Under the pieces are notes generated by a model that saw nothing but the letters and a program-made list of their open reading frames with translations, was not told the DNA's origin and did no database searches. 64,000 bases of DNA from Triangularia verruculosa (taxonomy: Eukaryota > Ascomycota > Sordariomycetes > Sordariales > Podosporaceae). Positions 31,926 to 43,597 of this stretch are shown one piece after another. The position numbers and the translations under genes were made by a program. The stretch is taken from contig MU863935.1 in the NCBI GenBank assembly GCA_033296885.1, positions 124,001-188,000 on the forward strand. Direction: 5' to 3'. The first letter of the stretch is position 1. Every line of letters begins with the position of its first letter.

Positions 31926-34840
31926 TAGGTATGGTGGTGCGGTAAGTCCTGGTGACTTGCTTGATCCAGAGGGGAAGATTAATTCAGCTCCATCTCAAAA
32001 TAATAGATAACAATGCTGTATCCGTGAACTGGAATTTCATTGTAGTTCGATGGTGTTTCAAATGGCTTTTTCCATGGTATTTCAAGTGACTTGGGAGAAA
32101 TCAAGGCTGCCGGAGACGGGTGCTTCCCTTGCCATCAAGATGCTCCACGCCAACAGCTTTGGATGGCGGGAAGGAAGGCGGCAGATAACCGATCATGTTA
32201 ACCTTCCTATTACAGCTTGTTGGTCACGGTCATGATGGACGGAATTTCGCCCGCTTTGCCGTCGCAAGACTTGATTTTGCGCGAGGATATTGATGTTGGC
32301 GTAACCCTATTGTGGCTTTGCTATTGCCGAGGTGATACGGTTATGTACAACCATATGCACGATTCCTTGGTATCGTGCTGCAGCCTGAGACCTCTGAAGA
32401 AGTCCTAACGTAACAATCTGCCCCGTGGCCTTTGTAGATGGAATTCATTACTGTTAGACTGGGTAGGAATGCCCTCACTTACAAGATAGAACGGCCTTGA
32501 TGTCGCAAGCAATTGCCGCCGGGTGGAGACACGAAAAGACTGTGTAGTGAGAATGATGATTCAACAGAGAGGTATTCCTGGGCGAGAACCTTTTGCAAAC
32601 AACACGGTGACCGCCCTGCGGGTGCCGTTACAAAGGCTGGCTCTGGGTAAGGGTTCTGGTGTACAATGCCAGCGGTCGGGGTGACAATGCAAGTCAGCCG
32701 GGAAGAGTGCCCCTTAGTCTGCCTTGCCTCACGCACGAGGGGGAGGGGGACAGGAAGCGACACAAGGGCGGGGTTGGATATGACGGGCCAATGCTGCTTG
32801 TGATTCTCCATTGAAAAAAGTGAAGGTTGCCACGACGGGCAATTGCGGGGCGAAGGGGCTGTGAAGTGGTGAGCTAGTGATTTCATGGGCTGATGCAAGG
32901 GCCGTGTGCCTAGATACCCAACGCCATGGCACTTGGTGCATGTTTGAATATCGAATATTGTGATAACCTCTAATCGACATATGAGCAATGAAAATGACGG
33001 CAGGTCTCGAAGATACCTCACACTACCGCGCCAGGCCAGCATACCTAGGCGCTACCGCACTCTTGTAGCCTGGGAGATCGGTAGGTAGTAAGCGTTTGAT
33101 TTGTACTTCAAGAGGTGGGAATACAGTCCAGCGTATCGCTCCAATCGAACTTATATTACTCTTGGGCAACAGCCCAGTCAATGTGAGCCCGGGAAGTAGA
33201 TGAGGGATGAGGCCGATTGGATGGATTTTAGAAGGTAAAAGGAATGTGTTCGAAACATTTGGCTGGCGGCGGCGTCGATCCTGCGAAAATCTTGATTTTT
33301 CGTTGCCTGATAAATCTGACATGATGAAGTAAATAAAGATATCAAGAATAAAATGACCACTGGCATCAGAATGGACACTCAAACAAGGTAACAAGAGGAG
33401 ATCAAAAGGAAGGGGACTTCGATGCCAAGGAGCCCGGTGGTTGCTGATTGGCCAATCAACTCACATGGTTTTACGGCCGTGCTCCTTCCTCATCTGATCG
33501 CTTAGCATTTATGGATGCAGTCCGAGCTTGGAGCACAGTTTCTTGCGCTGGGGAACGAGTACGCGTGGGTGTTGTTCGCCACAGTCCGCTAGCTGCCTGA
33601 TAGTCTTAAATACAGTAAGCAATCAAATAAGTTGGCCGAGTCACATTCATGGCTTTCAGCAGTCCTGTCGTCGTTGAATTCGGGTGTGTAAAAGAATCAA
33701 TTTACCCACAAAGTGTTTGCCCCGTGATCTCACCCGCAGCAAACATGTTGTGACGTTGCTGACACCATCTTGAAGCCCAGTCTCACACCAGCCCCGTTTC
33801 CGCAATGTTCCTCTAAACAACATTGACACATGCATGCGGCCGCATGTCCGCCTCCCATCCGCTCCACGACTTGCAGGGCCAAGACCGCTAAGTCGACTAA
33901 GCCTCTCTACAACCTCCACAATTGTGGTAATGATATGGGTTGGTTCGCGACGTGATGAAGTTTCAATGCTGACAGGTAGCTGAACGCAGAAGCATGAGCA
34001 GGTCCGTACTCTAAGGTATGGATGGTCCTTATCGATTTTTATTGGCGTCGAAAGGCTTTCCCATCCTGTCAAGGGTTGGTCCCTGGTCGACACGTGTTGT
34101 GGCCAGCTTAACCGCTATCATGGCGTGTATCGGCAAGTGGATAGTTGAACCGACTTGCTGCCATTGACAGCCAAGCCATGGAACAAAAGAACATCTCCAC
34201 CGCGGCCACCCTCCTGGTCCCTGGCTCCCGACTCCCTGTCATGTCTCAGGCACCAAGAAACCGGACTGTGGGTTATTTGGACCCGAACCCACAACCTTTT
34301 GCTGGCCACTCCAACCATATCCCGTCCCAACGTGGCTGTACCTGGCCAATACTTTGATTTGGTTCAGCATGATCACGACTTACCCCAGCCCCCTGATACG
34401 GCAAGTGCGCCCGATATCTATCCGTTGACGGAACGTGTCAGCACACCCTATACGGTGCGATGTACCTATCAGGCTTCAACATAAACTATTCCCTCATAGC
34501 AGCAAGGTTTATGACTCTGGTCTTACCCAACCTGACATACCGAGAAGCGCAGTACCTTTCATGGCCCGGCCCTTGGATAAAGCATAGAAAGCCACCTTCT
34601 TCGCGCCATGTACTTTTGCTTCATCTTTCCCTCAAATTGAACTCAATGCTCCTCTTATCGAGACGTACCGCCTATGGACAGGTGACCCCCCGACATCTTC
34701 ATTTTCTGTCCTGATCTCAGATAACCGGTTTTCATCATGTCGTCCACCAAACGCACAGGCATGTTCAAAGTCAAGACGCCATGGTCCACTGGGGATAGCT
34801 CGGTTCCGGAAGGGTGGGTTGGGCCCTTCCTATCACCTGA
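31926..34840. other. Gene-poor 2.9-kb region
   Basis: Open frames (up to 187 codons, minus strand 33042..32479) have random composition and I support none of them. A perfect 8-bp inverted repeat (TGTGGGTT/AACCCACA, 11-nt loop) lies at 34267..34293. This may be decayed repeat DNA. Confidence 0.45.
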
Positions 34841-36553
34841 ATGGCCGAGACTGACCTAGGAGTCTTTGATATCTGTAGCTCTAGCCCACAGTCTTTTGTG
34901 TTCAGCCTCGACCACCGTCCACGAGCTACTAGGGCAAGCGTTCCGAAAGTGCGTTCCGGTTGTGTTACATGTGGGTCGATATTCATGAGCATCTCATAAA
35001 CGAGAAGCCTGTTACTGACTTTGTGTTGCTGTTGCAGGCAAGTAAGTCGCCAGCTCGACGGTGTGTTGGCTCGTACATACCGCAAACGCGATACTTACAA
35101 TGGTTTTCTTTCTAGAAGACGACATGTGAAATGCGACGAGGCCAAGCCTGCATGCCAGCGTTGTCTAAAGTGGCAAGGGTTCTGCGATGGGTACAAGGCC
35201 ACCGAACTGGCTCCCCCGAGAGACGATAAGCGACGACGCCGGTCCTCTCCATCAGCCCGGTCGGAGAAAAGCGATTCGGGGCTTCCTGCCAACTTTGAGG
35301 CACTCCAACTCGGCGATCAGTATGGCGCTGCAGAAAGTTCCTCGCAGGAATCCGTTCAACATAGTGAATTCGACGACCGATGGGAGACGTTCTATTGGAA
35401 TTGCTGGAACAGTTTGGCCAACAACCTGGGGGGAGGCTGGTTTTCCTCAAACTTGTTTACACAAACGGTTCCTCAAATCGGTCAGGATGAGCCAGCTATT
35501 CGGTATGCTGTCATGGCCATTGGCGCTCTTGCCTGTTCACTGTCTCCCAACATTGTCCCCGCCAGCCCTGCGGTTGGGGATGCCAACGACTATCACTATA
35601 ATGCGGCACTGACACACTATGGGCAAGCAATCCGGCTGATTCGACTTCAGCAAGAGCCCACCTCTTACCCGACGCTACGCGTGGCGGTCGTGGCTTGCAT
35701 TCTCTTTGCATGCTTCGAAATCTTGCATGGAAGTCAGGAAGCCGCAGTCAACCACATCAGCTATGGCAGTCTCATGCTCTCCGGACAAGCAGACGGAGGC
35801 CAGCTCAAGCTAGAAGACGAGATCATGCAAGTGTTTGAGAGGATGGAATGGTCAGCATGGTCTATCGGACTCATGATTGGCTCGGTTCGAGTCCCCATCG
35901 AGATCAACAGCAGGTTTGCCCCGGACGACATGCCCGACAAGTTCTCCGGGCTTGTGGAAGCAAGGCGGTGGTGGGATGTAATTCAGCATTGGACACTGCA
36001 CTTTAGCCAAGCCATGTCTGGGCAAACGTACGCGGATGGAGACTTTCTGCCTGAAATCAGGACCATGCAGTCACAATGTGTCGGAATGTTGGAGCGATGG
36101 AACAGCATGTTCTGGCCGCTGTATAGCTCAGCCAGCTCATCTCGGAAGGGATCATCGTATTTGCAGGCAACATCTTTGCTTTTACAGTCTATCGTACTCC
36201 ATGCCTATATCAGCTCCTGCGGATTTCAGGACAGCTACGCCATTCCACGAATTAGCTCGCAGTTCAAGGACATCGTTCGTCTTTCGGGTATTCTGTTGGG
36301 CAGTCAGCCACTGTCCCAAGGCTGCAGCGAAGCTTTTACCTTGGATAGCGGACCAACTTGCGCGCTCTTCATTGCGGCAACCAAGTGTCTGGACCCAACC
36401 GTCCAAGCGGAAGCAGCTAGTTTGTTGGAAAGATATCCACGGCGAGATGGCTTCTGGGACACCAGAGCCGCTCTCGGAATGCTCAGCCAAGGGGGGTTAC
36501 TGGGTGGTGACTACGGTGGTGTTATTGATCCTGCCCTGCAGTACCTTGACTAA
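34841..36553 (+). CDS. Zn2Cys6 binuclear-cluster transcription factor with a 4-nt micro-exon
   Basis: My model has exons 34841..34970, 35038..35041 and 35116..36553, 523 residues. The zinc cluster spans residues 41-68: CVTCKRRHVKC then CQRC and C68, i.e. C-x2-C-x6-C-x6-C-x2-C-x6-C. The cluster is split: Cys44 is interrupted after its first base, and the four bases GCAA supply the rest of Cys44 and two bases of Lys45. Both flanking introns (67 and 74 nt) have good donors (GTGGGT, GTAAGT), acceptors (GCAG, CTAG) and branch-like ACTGAC/CTTAC. The alternative, one 141-nt intron from GTCGAT at 34975, keeps the frame but uses a poor donor and puts Gly at the normally basic position 45. The rest resembles the fungal regulator middle region (ILHGSQEAAVNHISYGSLML). 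It is a nuclear DNA-binding regulator; targets unknown. Confidence 0.85.
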
Positions 36554-37289
36554 TGTAAGGTACCGAAGAGAGATCCCCTGTGACAATGGTTTGGGAAGAT
36601 TCTCACTGCTTGGCTCATGTCAGATGGAAACGCTGCCATGCGAGCTGTCAGCACTCAGGTTATCCGACCAGTACCTGCGGTGGTTTCATTCCTACATATC
36701 TAGATTCCACACAGATTAGGTGTAAATATTCTTTTTACTAATAATGACTGCATATTTTCGGGGCTTACCAAGTCATCTATCCGAAAGCCTGGTTTCCATC
36801 ATGTGTCTGAGGTGCCGGACTCCGTTCCTAGGTGTGTGGCTCAGAAAAACAGATGGGTGGAAGGTAGTGAGAAATAACAACCTCACTACGGACTAATGAC
36901 GTTCAAACACGTCAACCGAGTCAAAGTAAGTCAGCACCGAGAGTACTCCAGTTGCATCAAGCTGTAGCAAAGATCCAGCAGCAGTTCGGCCAAGGGTTAG
37001 GGTACCCCTATCTCAACTCCTTTCCCTAGCGGCTTGGCAGTTCAGCCTTGTGGGCCCTGGGCGACGTCAGTGCCCCGCGTTTTCACTTTACGCGACACGC
37101 GACTCTCGATTGAAGCTCAATCGATTTCCAACAGCCACAGCTTGCGATTTGCGACAGTGACAAAATAAATCACTCGACACGAAAACGAGATGAAGAGGTG
37201 ACACTAGGTATATAATAGAACCGAAATTTCAACAAAACCGCCCACCACCCATCACCCCTCACAAACCACCATTTCCCTCAGCGACCACA
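36554..37289. other. Intergenic region upstream of PSF2
   Basis: 736 bp holding the regulator's 3' end and the PSF2 promoter with its ACGCGA pair. No gene is supported. Confidence 0.5.
37090..37102 (+). promoter_or_regulatory. Tandem ACGCGA sites (MCB-like) upstream of PSF2
   Basis: ACGCGA occurs at 37090..37095 and 37097..37102, about 190 bp before the start codon, just after a CGCGTTTTC word. These resemble MBF/E2F-type sites, fitting for a replication gene. Function inferred. Confidence 0.4.
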
Positions 37290-38170
37290 ATGGCTCTCCC
37301 ACTGCCATTAGGCCTAACCCACTCCGAGGTCGCCTTCCTGGCCGAGATGGAGCTTGTCACAGTCGTTCCGAGACAACGGCTAGAAAGTATTGACCTACTA
37401 TCGGTATGTCCCGGAGGCTTTCTTTCTATTATTCCCCAGACCATTCCCACTGCCAATGCTAATCTTTATTTTGTATCTGCCAGGGCAAAACACCCCCACT
37501 CCGTCCCCCACACCGAGCAGACCTCCCCCTCTGGCTCGCCCTTCTCCTCAAAAAACAACGCCGAGCGAATATTGTCCCCCCACCATGGCTGCATCCAGCC
37601 TCCCTCGCCGAGATTGTACATCGCGAAACCAAAGTCCACCCACAGGCGTTCTCCGAACCGATGCCAACGTCTTCTCGGGCGAGGCAGTCAGAACCAGGTT
37701 TTGCGGGGAGGATAGGCGGTGATGGGAACGGCGAGGAGGTAACGCTCTCGCCACCTTTTCAAGGGAACTGCACCAGCTCGGCGCCAGCTGGGTATCTGCC
37801 ATACCACTGGTTCGAGGTGGCCGAGGCGCTCATCACGCATGCTGGGGATGATTTAGGCGGCAATACCAGCGAAATCCGAGGACTATTGCGGGACTTGGTG
37901 GAGGTGCGGGCAGCCAAGATGAGGGACTCTGCCGAAACGTTAGGCGCAGAAGGGCAAGGTGGTGTCGTCAGTTTGCGTGGTGTAGGAGCTATGGAACTCG
38001 CAGAAAACAGGGGTTTCGTTCTCGGAGTGGTGGACGGTGTGAGGAAGATTGGCGGCGCGGTGGAAACAGCGAGAAGAGAAAGAGAAGAGGAGATGGATTT
38101 GGGTGGCGGTGACGGTGATAGAGGGGGTTATGGAGGGGGCGGGGACAGCGACGATGATATGGGGATATAG
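37290..38170 (+). CDS. PSF2: GINS complex subunit PSF2
   Basis: Exons 37290..37403 and 37484..38170 (intron 80 nt) give 266 residues. Psf2 hallmarks are present: LTHSEVAFLAEMELVTVVP at the N-terminus, then RADLPLWLALLLKKQRRANI and PPPWLHPASLAEIVHRE after the splice, and PYHWFEVAEALITHAGDDL in the second half. PSF2 joins SLD5, PSF1 and PSF3 in GINS, part of the CMG replicative helicase in the nucleus. The acidic Gly-rich C-terminal tail (about 235-266) is an extension beyond the core. The frame through the second exon is open, and the N-terminal block is lost unless the intron is removed. It is convergent with the reductase gene, 116 bp apart. Confidence 0.92.
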
Positions 38171-38286
38171 ATACCCGACACACGAACCCGGAAACGATGC
38201 GATTCCTGTCAAAGATGTTCTAGTTTGTACGCCGTCGCTCTATTTTGTCTATCACTTGTCACCCAACCTCTATCCATCACTACTTG

Positions 38287-41200
38287 TCAGAAAGCCCACG
38301 CATCCAACCACCTCCCCATCATCTCCCCGCTCACAGCCTCCATCTCCCTCATTGTCCGGCTTGTTTTTCCCGCCTTGTGTGTCTCAAAGGTCACTTCGTC
38401 TTGCTTCTGGTCCCTCCACCCCTCAAAGAACTCCTTCAGCTTCAGCGCCGGGAACCTCTCGGCGTCGTCCTCACCAGCCAAAGCATCTAGCCACTCCTCC
38501 ACTCCCACGACCTTTAGCTCTCCCCTTCCAGTTCTTTTCGCATACGCTTGCACAGCATCCACCATTGTCCCCTCCCAATCAGCAGAAGATGGGTTAACAA
38601 CATTGTAGCACCCCACCTTTTCGCCACCGCCAGCCAGCCCCAACTCAAGAATAGCCTCCGCCGCTAGGTCAACCGGTATCCAATCGACCTTCTTCTGACC
38701 GCCCCCCAAGCAGCGAGGGATGGCACCCATGTTGAGGGACGTCTGCACAAGACTGGGGAGCCACTCGTGCTTGTTCCAGACTCTCCCGGCTCCGTCGGAC
38801 CGACCGGCCAGCTGTCCGACTCGGAGGATTGTGCTCGGGATGGGCGAGTTGGCGAGGATGCAAGACGCGAGGTACTTGGACTCGCCGTACCCCGTGGGCA
38901 AGGGGAGGTTGTGGTCTTGGGTGAAGGTTTCTGGGATAAGGGAGGAGCAGCCGTTGTTCATTGCGGTGGCGATGGAGGAGATGAAGATGAATTTGGCCGG
39001 GGAAAGGGACATGAGGTTGGCGGTGTCGGTTAGGGAGGGGAGGAAGGAGTCGAGGGGGAGGTTGAAGTTGACTGGCCAGGCGGCGTGGATGATTAAGCTG
39101 GGGGATTTGAGGGTTCTGTAGGTCTTGGTGGGCAGGCCGAGGGTTGGGTGGGTGGGGTCTGTTTGGAGGTATGTGACGCGAGGCTGGTTGGGGGATGTTG
39201 GTTTGGAGCGGTTGAGACAGTAGATGTGGGTGATGACTGGGTTGGCGAGGAGGGAGGTGAGGAGGTTGGACCCCAGGGTGCCGGTGCTGCCGGTGAGGAT
39301 GACGGTGAAGCCTTCGGTCTTTTTGCGAGACGGGCGAGGTCTGGTCAGGGCGGGTGTGTACTCCTTGATCAAAGCGTCGAACCGCTCTGATCTTGATGCG
39401 CGGGCGGTGTTGGAGGGTGTCGAGCAGAGCGCGCGGCAGAGCTGGCTGATGCTGGGATTCTCGTACACCAGACGCGGGGAAAGCTTGCTGCGGAGGGTAG
39501 GCTGGATGGTGTTCTTGAGAATCAGGATGAGCTGTAGGACCTGGAGGGAGTCGAAGTCGAGAGCAAACAGGTTGCTGTCGTCCGTGACATCTCTGCGCCG
39601 CTTCGTAACGCTGTTGAGAGCCTTGCGAATCTGGTCGAGAACGGTCGGCTCATCAACCTCGCCCTCAACTGTTGCACCATTTGAAGCTGCCACCTTGGCG
39701 TACATCTCCTTGATTTCGGCCTGGTAAAGCCGATAGGTATTCCTCCTCATCACCGTCCCCTTTGGCGTCCTCTCGAACGGCTTGTCAGCCCTTGCGACCG
39801 CAACCATCGACCGCCACACCTTGGCGTGAGCTGGATACTGCTCATTCGCCTCCTCGACGCTCTCCCAAATTTGTTCAATCACCACCTCGGCCTCCACGCT
39901 CTGGTCATGCACCTCGACAATAAGCCCCGTCTGGAATTGCCCACTGCCCACCAAGACAGTCCCCTTGACCAACGGATGCCCTTCCACCATCTTCTCAAAC
40001 GTCACCGGGTTGAGCTTTTCGCCATTGCTCAGCACGATGATATCGTCCACCCGTCCTACATACCTCCACAAGTTCTCCTCCACCGGATGCCTCTCAAACA
40101 GGTCCTTGGTCCGCCACTCTTGCAGCTCAGGGAAGTTGTAAAACACAAACTGGAACCGATCCTCGCCCTCTGGCATTCGCCTGATCACCAGCTCGGCAAT
40201 ATTGTTATTCCCATCGACAGCCTCCATGACAATACCCGAAGCAGGGTTCCACTCAAAGTACTCCCAGTTCTTTGGGTTAGTGGGAATGTAGCTCGTGGCG
40301 TTCCAGATCTCGGTCGTTCCGATCCCATTGACGAGTCTAATTTGAGGAGCGAGGTTCTCGGCAATGAGATCACCACATGACCGAGCAAGAGGTGCGCCGC
40401 CGGAGTAGATGCATTGGATACCTGAAGACTTGAGGATGTCGAGGCCGTGAGGAAGTCCGCAGATGTCTTCCAGGATGGAGGGGGTGCAGACCATGGCTGT
40501 GGGCTGGGTTTGCCGTATGGCGTGGAGCATTAGCTCTGCTGTTGGGGGAGTGCTAGACGGCAACAGGACGAGTGGGCGGCGGTAGTAGAGAGACCGGACG
40601 AGGAGGTTCATTCCAAAGGCGTGGAAGAAGGGGGGCATGGAGAGGATGAGAGGGGTGGTGTAGAGAGGGTCGTGGGTGTTGAGACGACTTTCGGGAGTTG
40701 GTAGGGTGTCGACTAGTTTGCTGGCGATGGCGAGGACGCCCGCCTTGACAGGAATGGGTTTCGGCAGGCCAGTTGTGCCACTGGAGTGAAGAATCATGGC
40801 TGTTTCGAGCTCGGGCATGACGTCGCCGCATTTGCTGTGGTAGTGGGGAACATTGCTGGTGGTGGTGAGCAAAGCATCAAGATCAGGGATGCGGAGTGCC
40901 TTGACTTGGCTGAGCTTTTGGCCAATCTCATGAGCCTGATTCGAAAGCTCCTGGCTGTACAGCAGCTTGGTGCAGTTGGTGGACGTTACCAGCGCGCAGT
41001 GGCCCTCCACTGAGTTTCTGGGAGACAGTAGCAGGCTCTGCTTTGTGTTAGTTTTGTCCAGAAAACGGACCGTTTGTTACATACCTTATAACCAGTCTTC
41101 AAAGCCGCCAGGATGACAATTGGATATCGTATGTCGTTCACACCTGTGTAGGCGAGGGGTTCATTCCGGTCCGAAGCAGCTGGACCCAGATGTTCGTCGA

Positions 41201-41363
41201 TCCAGTATGCTAGTCTGTTCACCGCCTGGCTAAGCTGCTGGAAGGTGAAGTTTTGCCAAGTGATCCCCTCGATCTTTGCCGATGATGATGATGGGATCTT
41301 GACCCAAGTATCATGAGGAACCTCAGCAGCGAGCTGGTCAACAATATAAGTGAGAGAGGACAT
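38287..41363 (-). CDS. NRPS-like adenylate-forming reductase (A-T-R)
   Basis: Exon 1 is 41363..41085 and exon 2 is 41037..38287 (intron 47 nt, GTATGT...GCAG); the product is 1009 residues. Domains in order: adenylation, with SSGTTGLPKP at about 178-187, GIGTTE near 330 and RVDDIIVLSNGEKLNP near 420; thiolation, with DFDSLQ and the phosphopantetheine serine at about 590; short-chain-dehydrogenase-type reductase, with GSTGTLGSN near 675 and YGESK near 810. Such enzymes activate a carboxylic acid, hold it on the carrier and release it as aldehyde or alcohol with NADPH. No condensation domain is present, so it acts on a single acid. It is not Lys2: the Lys2-specific N-terminal region is missing. 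Substrate unknown. No other biosynthetic gene adjoins it; PSF2 lies next to it and a Zn2Cys6 regulator 1.7 kb beyond the gene's 3' end. Confidence 0.88.
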
Positions 41364-42121
41364 TTCTGAGTATGTAGAGGTCTTGAAAAGAAATGAAGAT
41401 ATGTAAAACGGATGAACTCTTTGAATGATGCTGTTCGCTGAAGTCTATCGGTATTATGTATGATGTCGGTGAAATCTATCGATCTATGCTTTGGTGTGAA
41501 CGCTCTGTTGATCTGAGACATCATGACATACACCATCGAGCAAGTCTAGTAGGTATTTATCTCCATACCTTCATCCCCTATGTTCCACTACGTGACCTTA
41601 CATCATGTTGATGCTTGGCACGAAAATTCTGTCTTCGGTCATCGAGGTGGACGACTGGCTGAGCAAGTAGGGCTGTGCTCTGCCTCCCTTGTGCGTGAGG
41701 TTACAGAGGGTAAATTTACCCACCCGGCAGATAAGTGAAGAGTGCCAGTTTCAGCTGTCGTCTCCTCAGAACGTGGCGCCGGAATCCCCGATAGTGTCCC
41801 GCTCTGCATCGGCGCCTCCCGAAGTGTTTCATTGATCGGGGGAAAACGAGCCAATGGGAATTTCTCCATGGTCGGGGATCGTGATATCGGGCCTTCTTGT
41901 CATTGGTAGCGTGTAATAAGGAACTGCAAAAGCTTGATGGTAGAAAGATACATAGTAGTTACATTGAAGTGCTCGTGAAAGTCCGCCATTCGGTCGTAGT
42001 AGACAAGGGACCGATAATCTTCCGGATCAGCTCTACACATCGTAAACCGGGGACTCCCGCGGCCACTGAAGAGTCTTGTCTAAGGCGCTCTGTGCCGTTA
42101 TGAACCTGTGTACAATTTGGA

Positions 42122-42129
42122 TTGACAAA
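42122..42129. repeat. Target-site duplication, left copy (TTGACAAA)
   Basis: The 8-bp word TTGACAAA directly precedes the left terminal inverted repeat and recurs at 42428..42435 directly after the right one. An 8-bp duplication is typical of the hAT superfamily. Confidence 0.8.
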
Positions 42130-42427
42130 GAGGGAGCCTATTCGGAGCCCCCCCATTGTCTTACCAGCGCCCCCCTAAGTCTTACCAGCACCCCCCTCAC
42201 TAGAGCTGTTGACTATAACTTGGTTTTTTAATTAATAGACGAAGAAAATCTCGTTTATTATATTACTATAATAGCCCTATTGCTATTTATATTAAAGCCT
42301 ATTATCGTATATGATGAAGATTATGGTGAAAAAGATAAACGAAATTCAACTGGGGTTGGGGTTTTGTGTGAGAAAAATGGAGGGGGGCGTTGGTAAGACA
42401 ATGGGGGGGCTCCGAATAGGCTCGCTC
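42130..42427. mobile_element. 298-bp MITE (non-autonomous DNA transposon, hAT-like by TSD)
   Basis: The two ends are inverted repeats of about 46 bp with two mismatches (positions 4 and 38). The left end begins GAGGGAGCCTATTCGGAGCC and continues through a run of seven C; the right end, read inwards, begins GAGCGAGCC. An 8-bp direct repeat flanks the element exactly. Behind the left end a 20-bp word (GTCTTACCAGCRCCCCCCT) is repeated once in tandem. The interior, about 200 bp, is very AT-rich and codes for nothing. The near-perfect ends and intact duplication point to recent insertion by a transposase encoded elsewhere. No similar end is seen elsewhere in this window. Superfamily assignment rests on the duplication length, since the ends do not start with the common CAG. 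Confidence 0.85.
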
Positions 42428-43597
42428 TTGACAAATCTATGATCCGGCACAACATCATATGTGGCTGTGAGTGAACAGATCACCACTTTAGGAAATATTT
42501 TCCTCAATGCTGTCAAACACCTGCACGCACACCGCACACCGCACAACGTGAAATGAGGATAACTCCCGGATGAACTGATGTTAAACTGGCGGTTAGTACC
42601 TAGGTAACTTTGCGCGGAGGAAGCCCGTGGCGTAGCTTTACTCTCCCATTGGCTCCCCCTTGCTGCCTTTTCTTACACAGGTGCGTTGTTCAAAGCCGTC
42701 CATTGCTGGGTCCATCTTCATCCCCTCAAGAGACCAAGATGCCATTCATGCAGCCCCACTATTACCCCGGAATGCCCCTATTCTGTCCAATATTCACCAT
42801 AACCTATTTCCTCACTCTGACATAGAATCTACTTCCATAAGAAAAGCCTCTCGAGTTCCACTAGAAGGCCCCGTATCGGGACTAATGAAATGGAAGTGCT
42901 TCGGAATGGAGCCACCATTGAATAAAACATCACAGGCAGAGCCGGACAATAACGAGAGAAGTGACTGTAGCGGTATGTGACGCTGCCTGAGATAGCAACG
43001 TAATTAGAGGATATCAACACGGTGGCTAACATTCATTTTCTTTGTCCAAGCTAGAAATCAAACAAACACTTTCTAGCATCCCGATGACTAATGTTCTGGC
43101 CACTGAGCATGCTCGTTCACCAAATACACATCATCAGATCGGTGGATTCAAACATCGTCGCCACACGAGCAGTTGTTTATACTTCTAATAGAAGCGGCAT
43201 GACCATATAAATCAAGATGTATTTCTTTAGAGAATCATATAGACTCTAATATACCCGTTACGAAAGATCCCCAAAACGCCAAAGCAATAACCCTGGGAGT
43301 GGGAGCCGGGATGCTTTTGCTCTTTCACTTTGCCACTGCCTCAAGGGCTAAGTTCCGTCACGAGAACATAAACAGACATAACAGTCCGTCACCCAGAATC
43401 GGAAACGCAGCGCTCACAGTTCGCATATCCCTCAGCCTCACCTCTCCTTATTTGTCATGTTGTTTACCGGTTTTTGAACTCCTACCAATGCATATACACC
43501 ATGCTACTCAAACTTCTCAGAAGCCATTTTGGAGGCCAACGCAATCGTGCCCTAGACACAATACTGTCAAGTCGTATATTATTCGCAACCCGCATAT

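Larger units (their letters stand above)
41364..43597. other. Gene-poor region containing a MITE
   Basis: 2.2 kb without a supportable gene, partly AT-rich. It holds the 298-bp element at 42130..42427 (separate entry) and a small palindrome CTAGAAA/TTTCTAG around 43051-43076. Confidence 0.5.

Noticed and set aside
32479..33042. 187-codon minus-strand frame in the gene-poor region
   Set aside because: A CTKCHGVGYLG piece looked like a zinc motif, but it stands alone without partner cysteines and the rest is random-like.
34738..34854. Short plus-strand frame starting MSSTKRTG upstream of the zinc-cluster gene
   Set aside because: It stops before the zinc cluster; the in-frame ATG at 34841 gives an open path into the cluster.
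31926..43597. Idea of a biosynthetic cluster from the Rieske protein to the A-T-R reductase
   Set aside because: The span includes the replication gene PSF2 and long gaps, and lacks tailoring enzymes and transporters, so a cluster is not supported by content.
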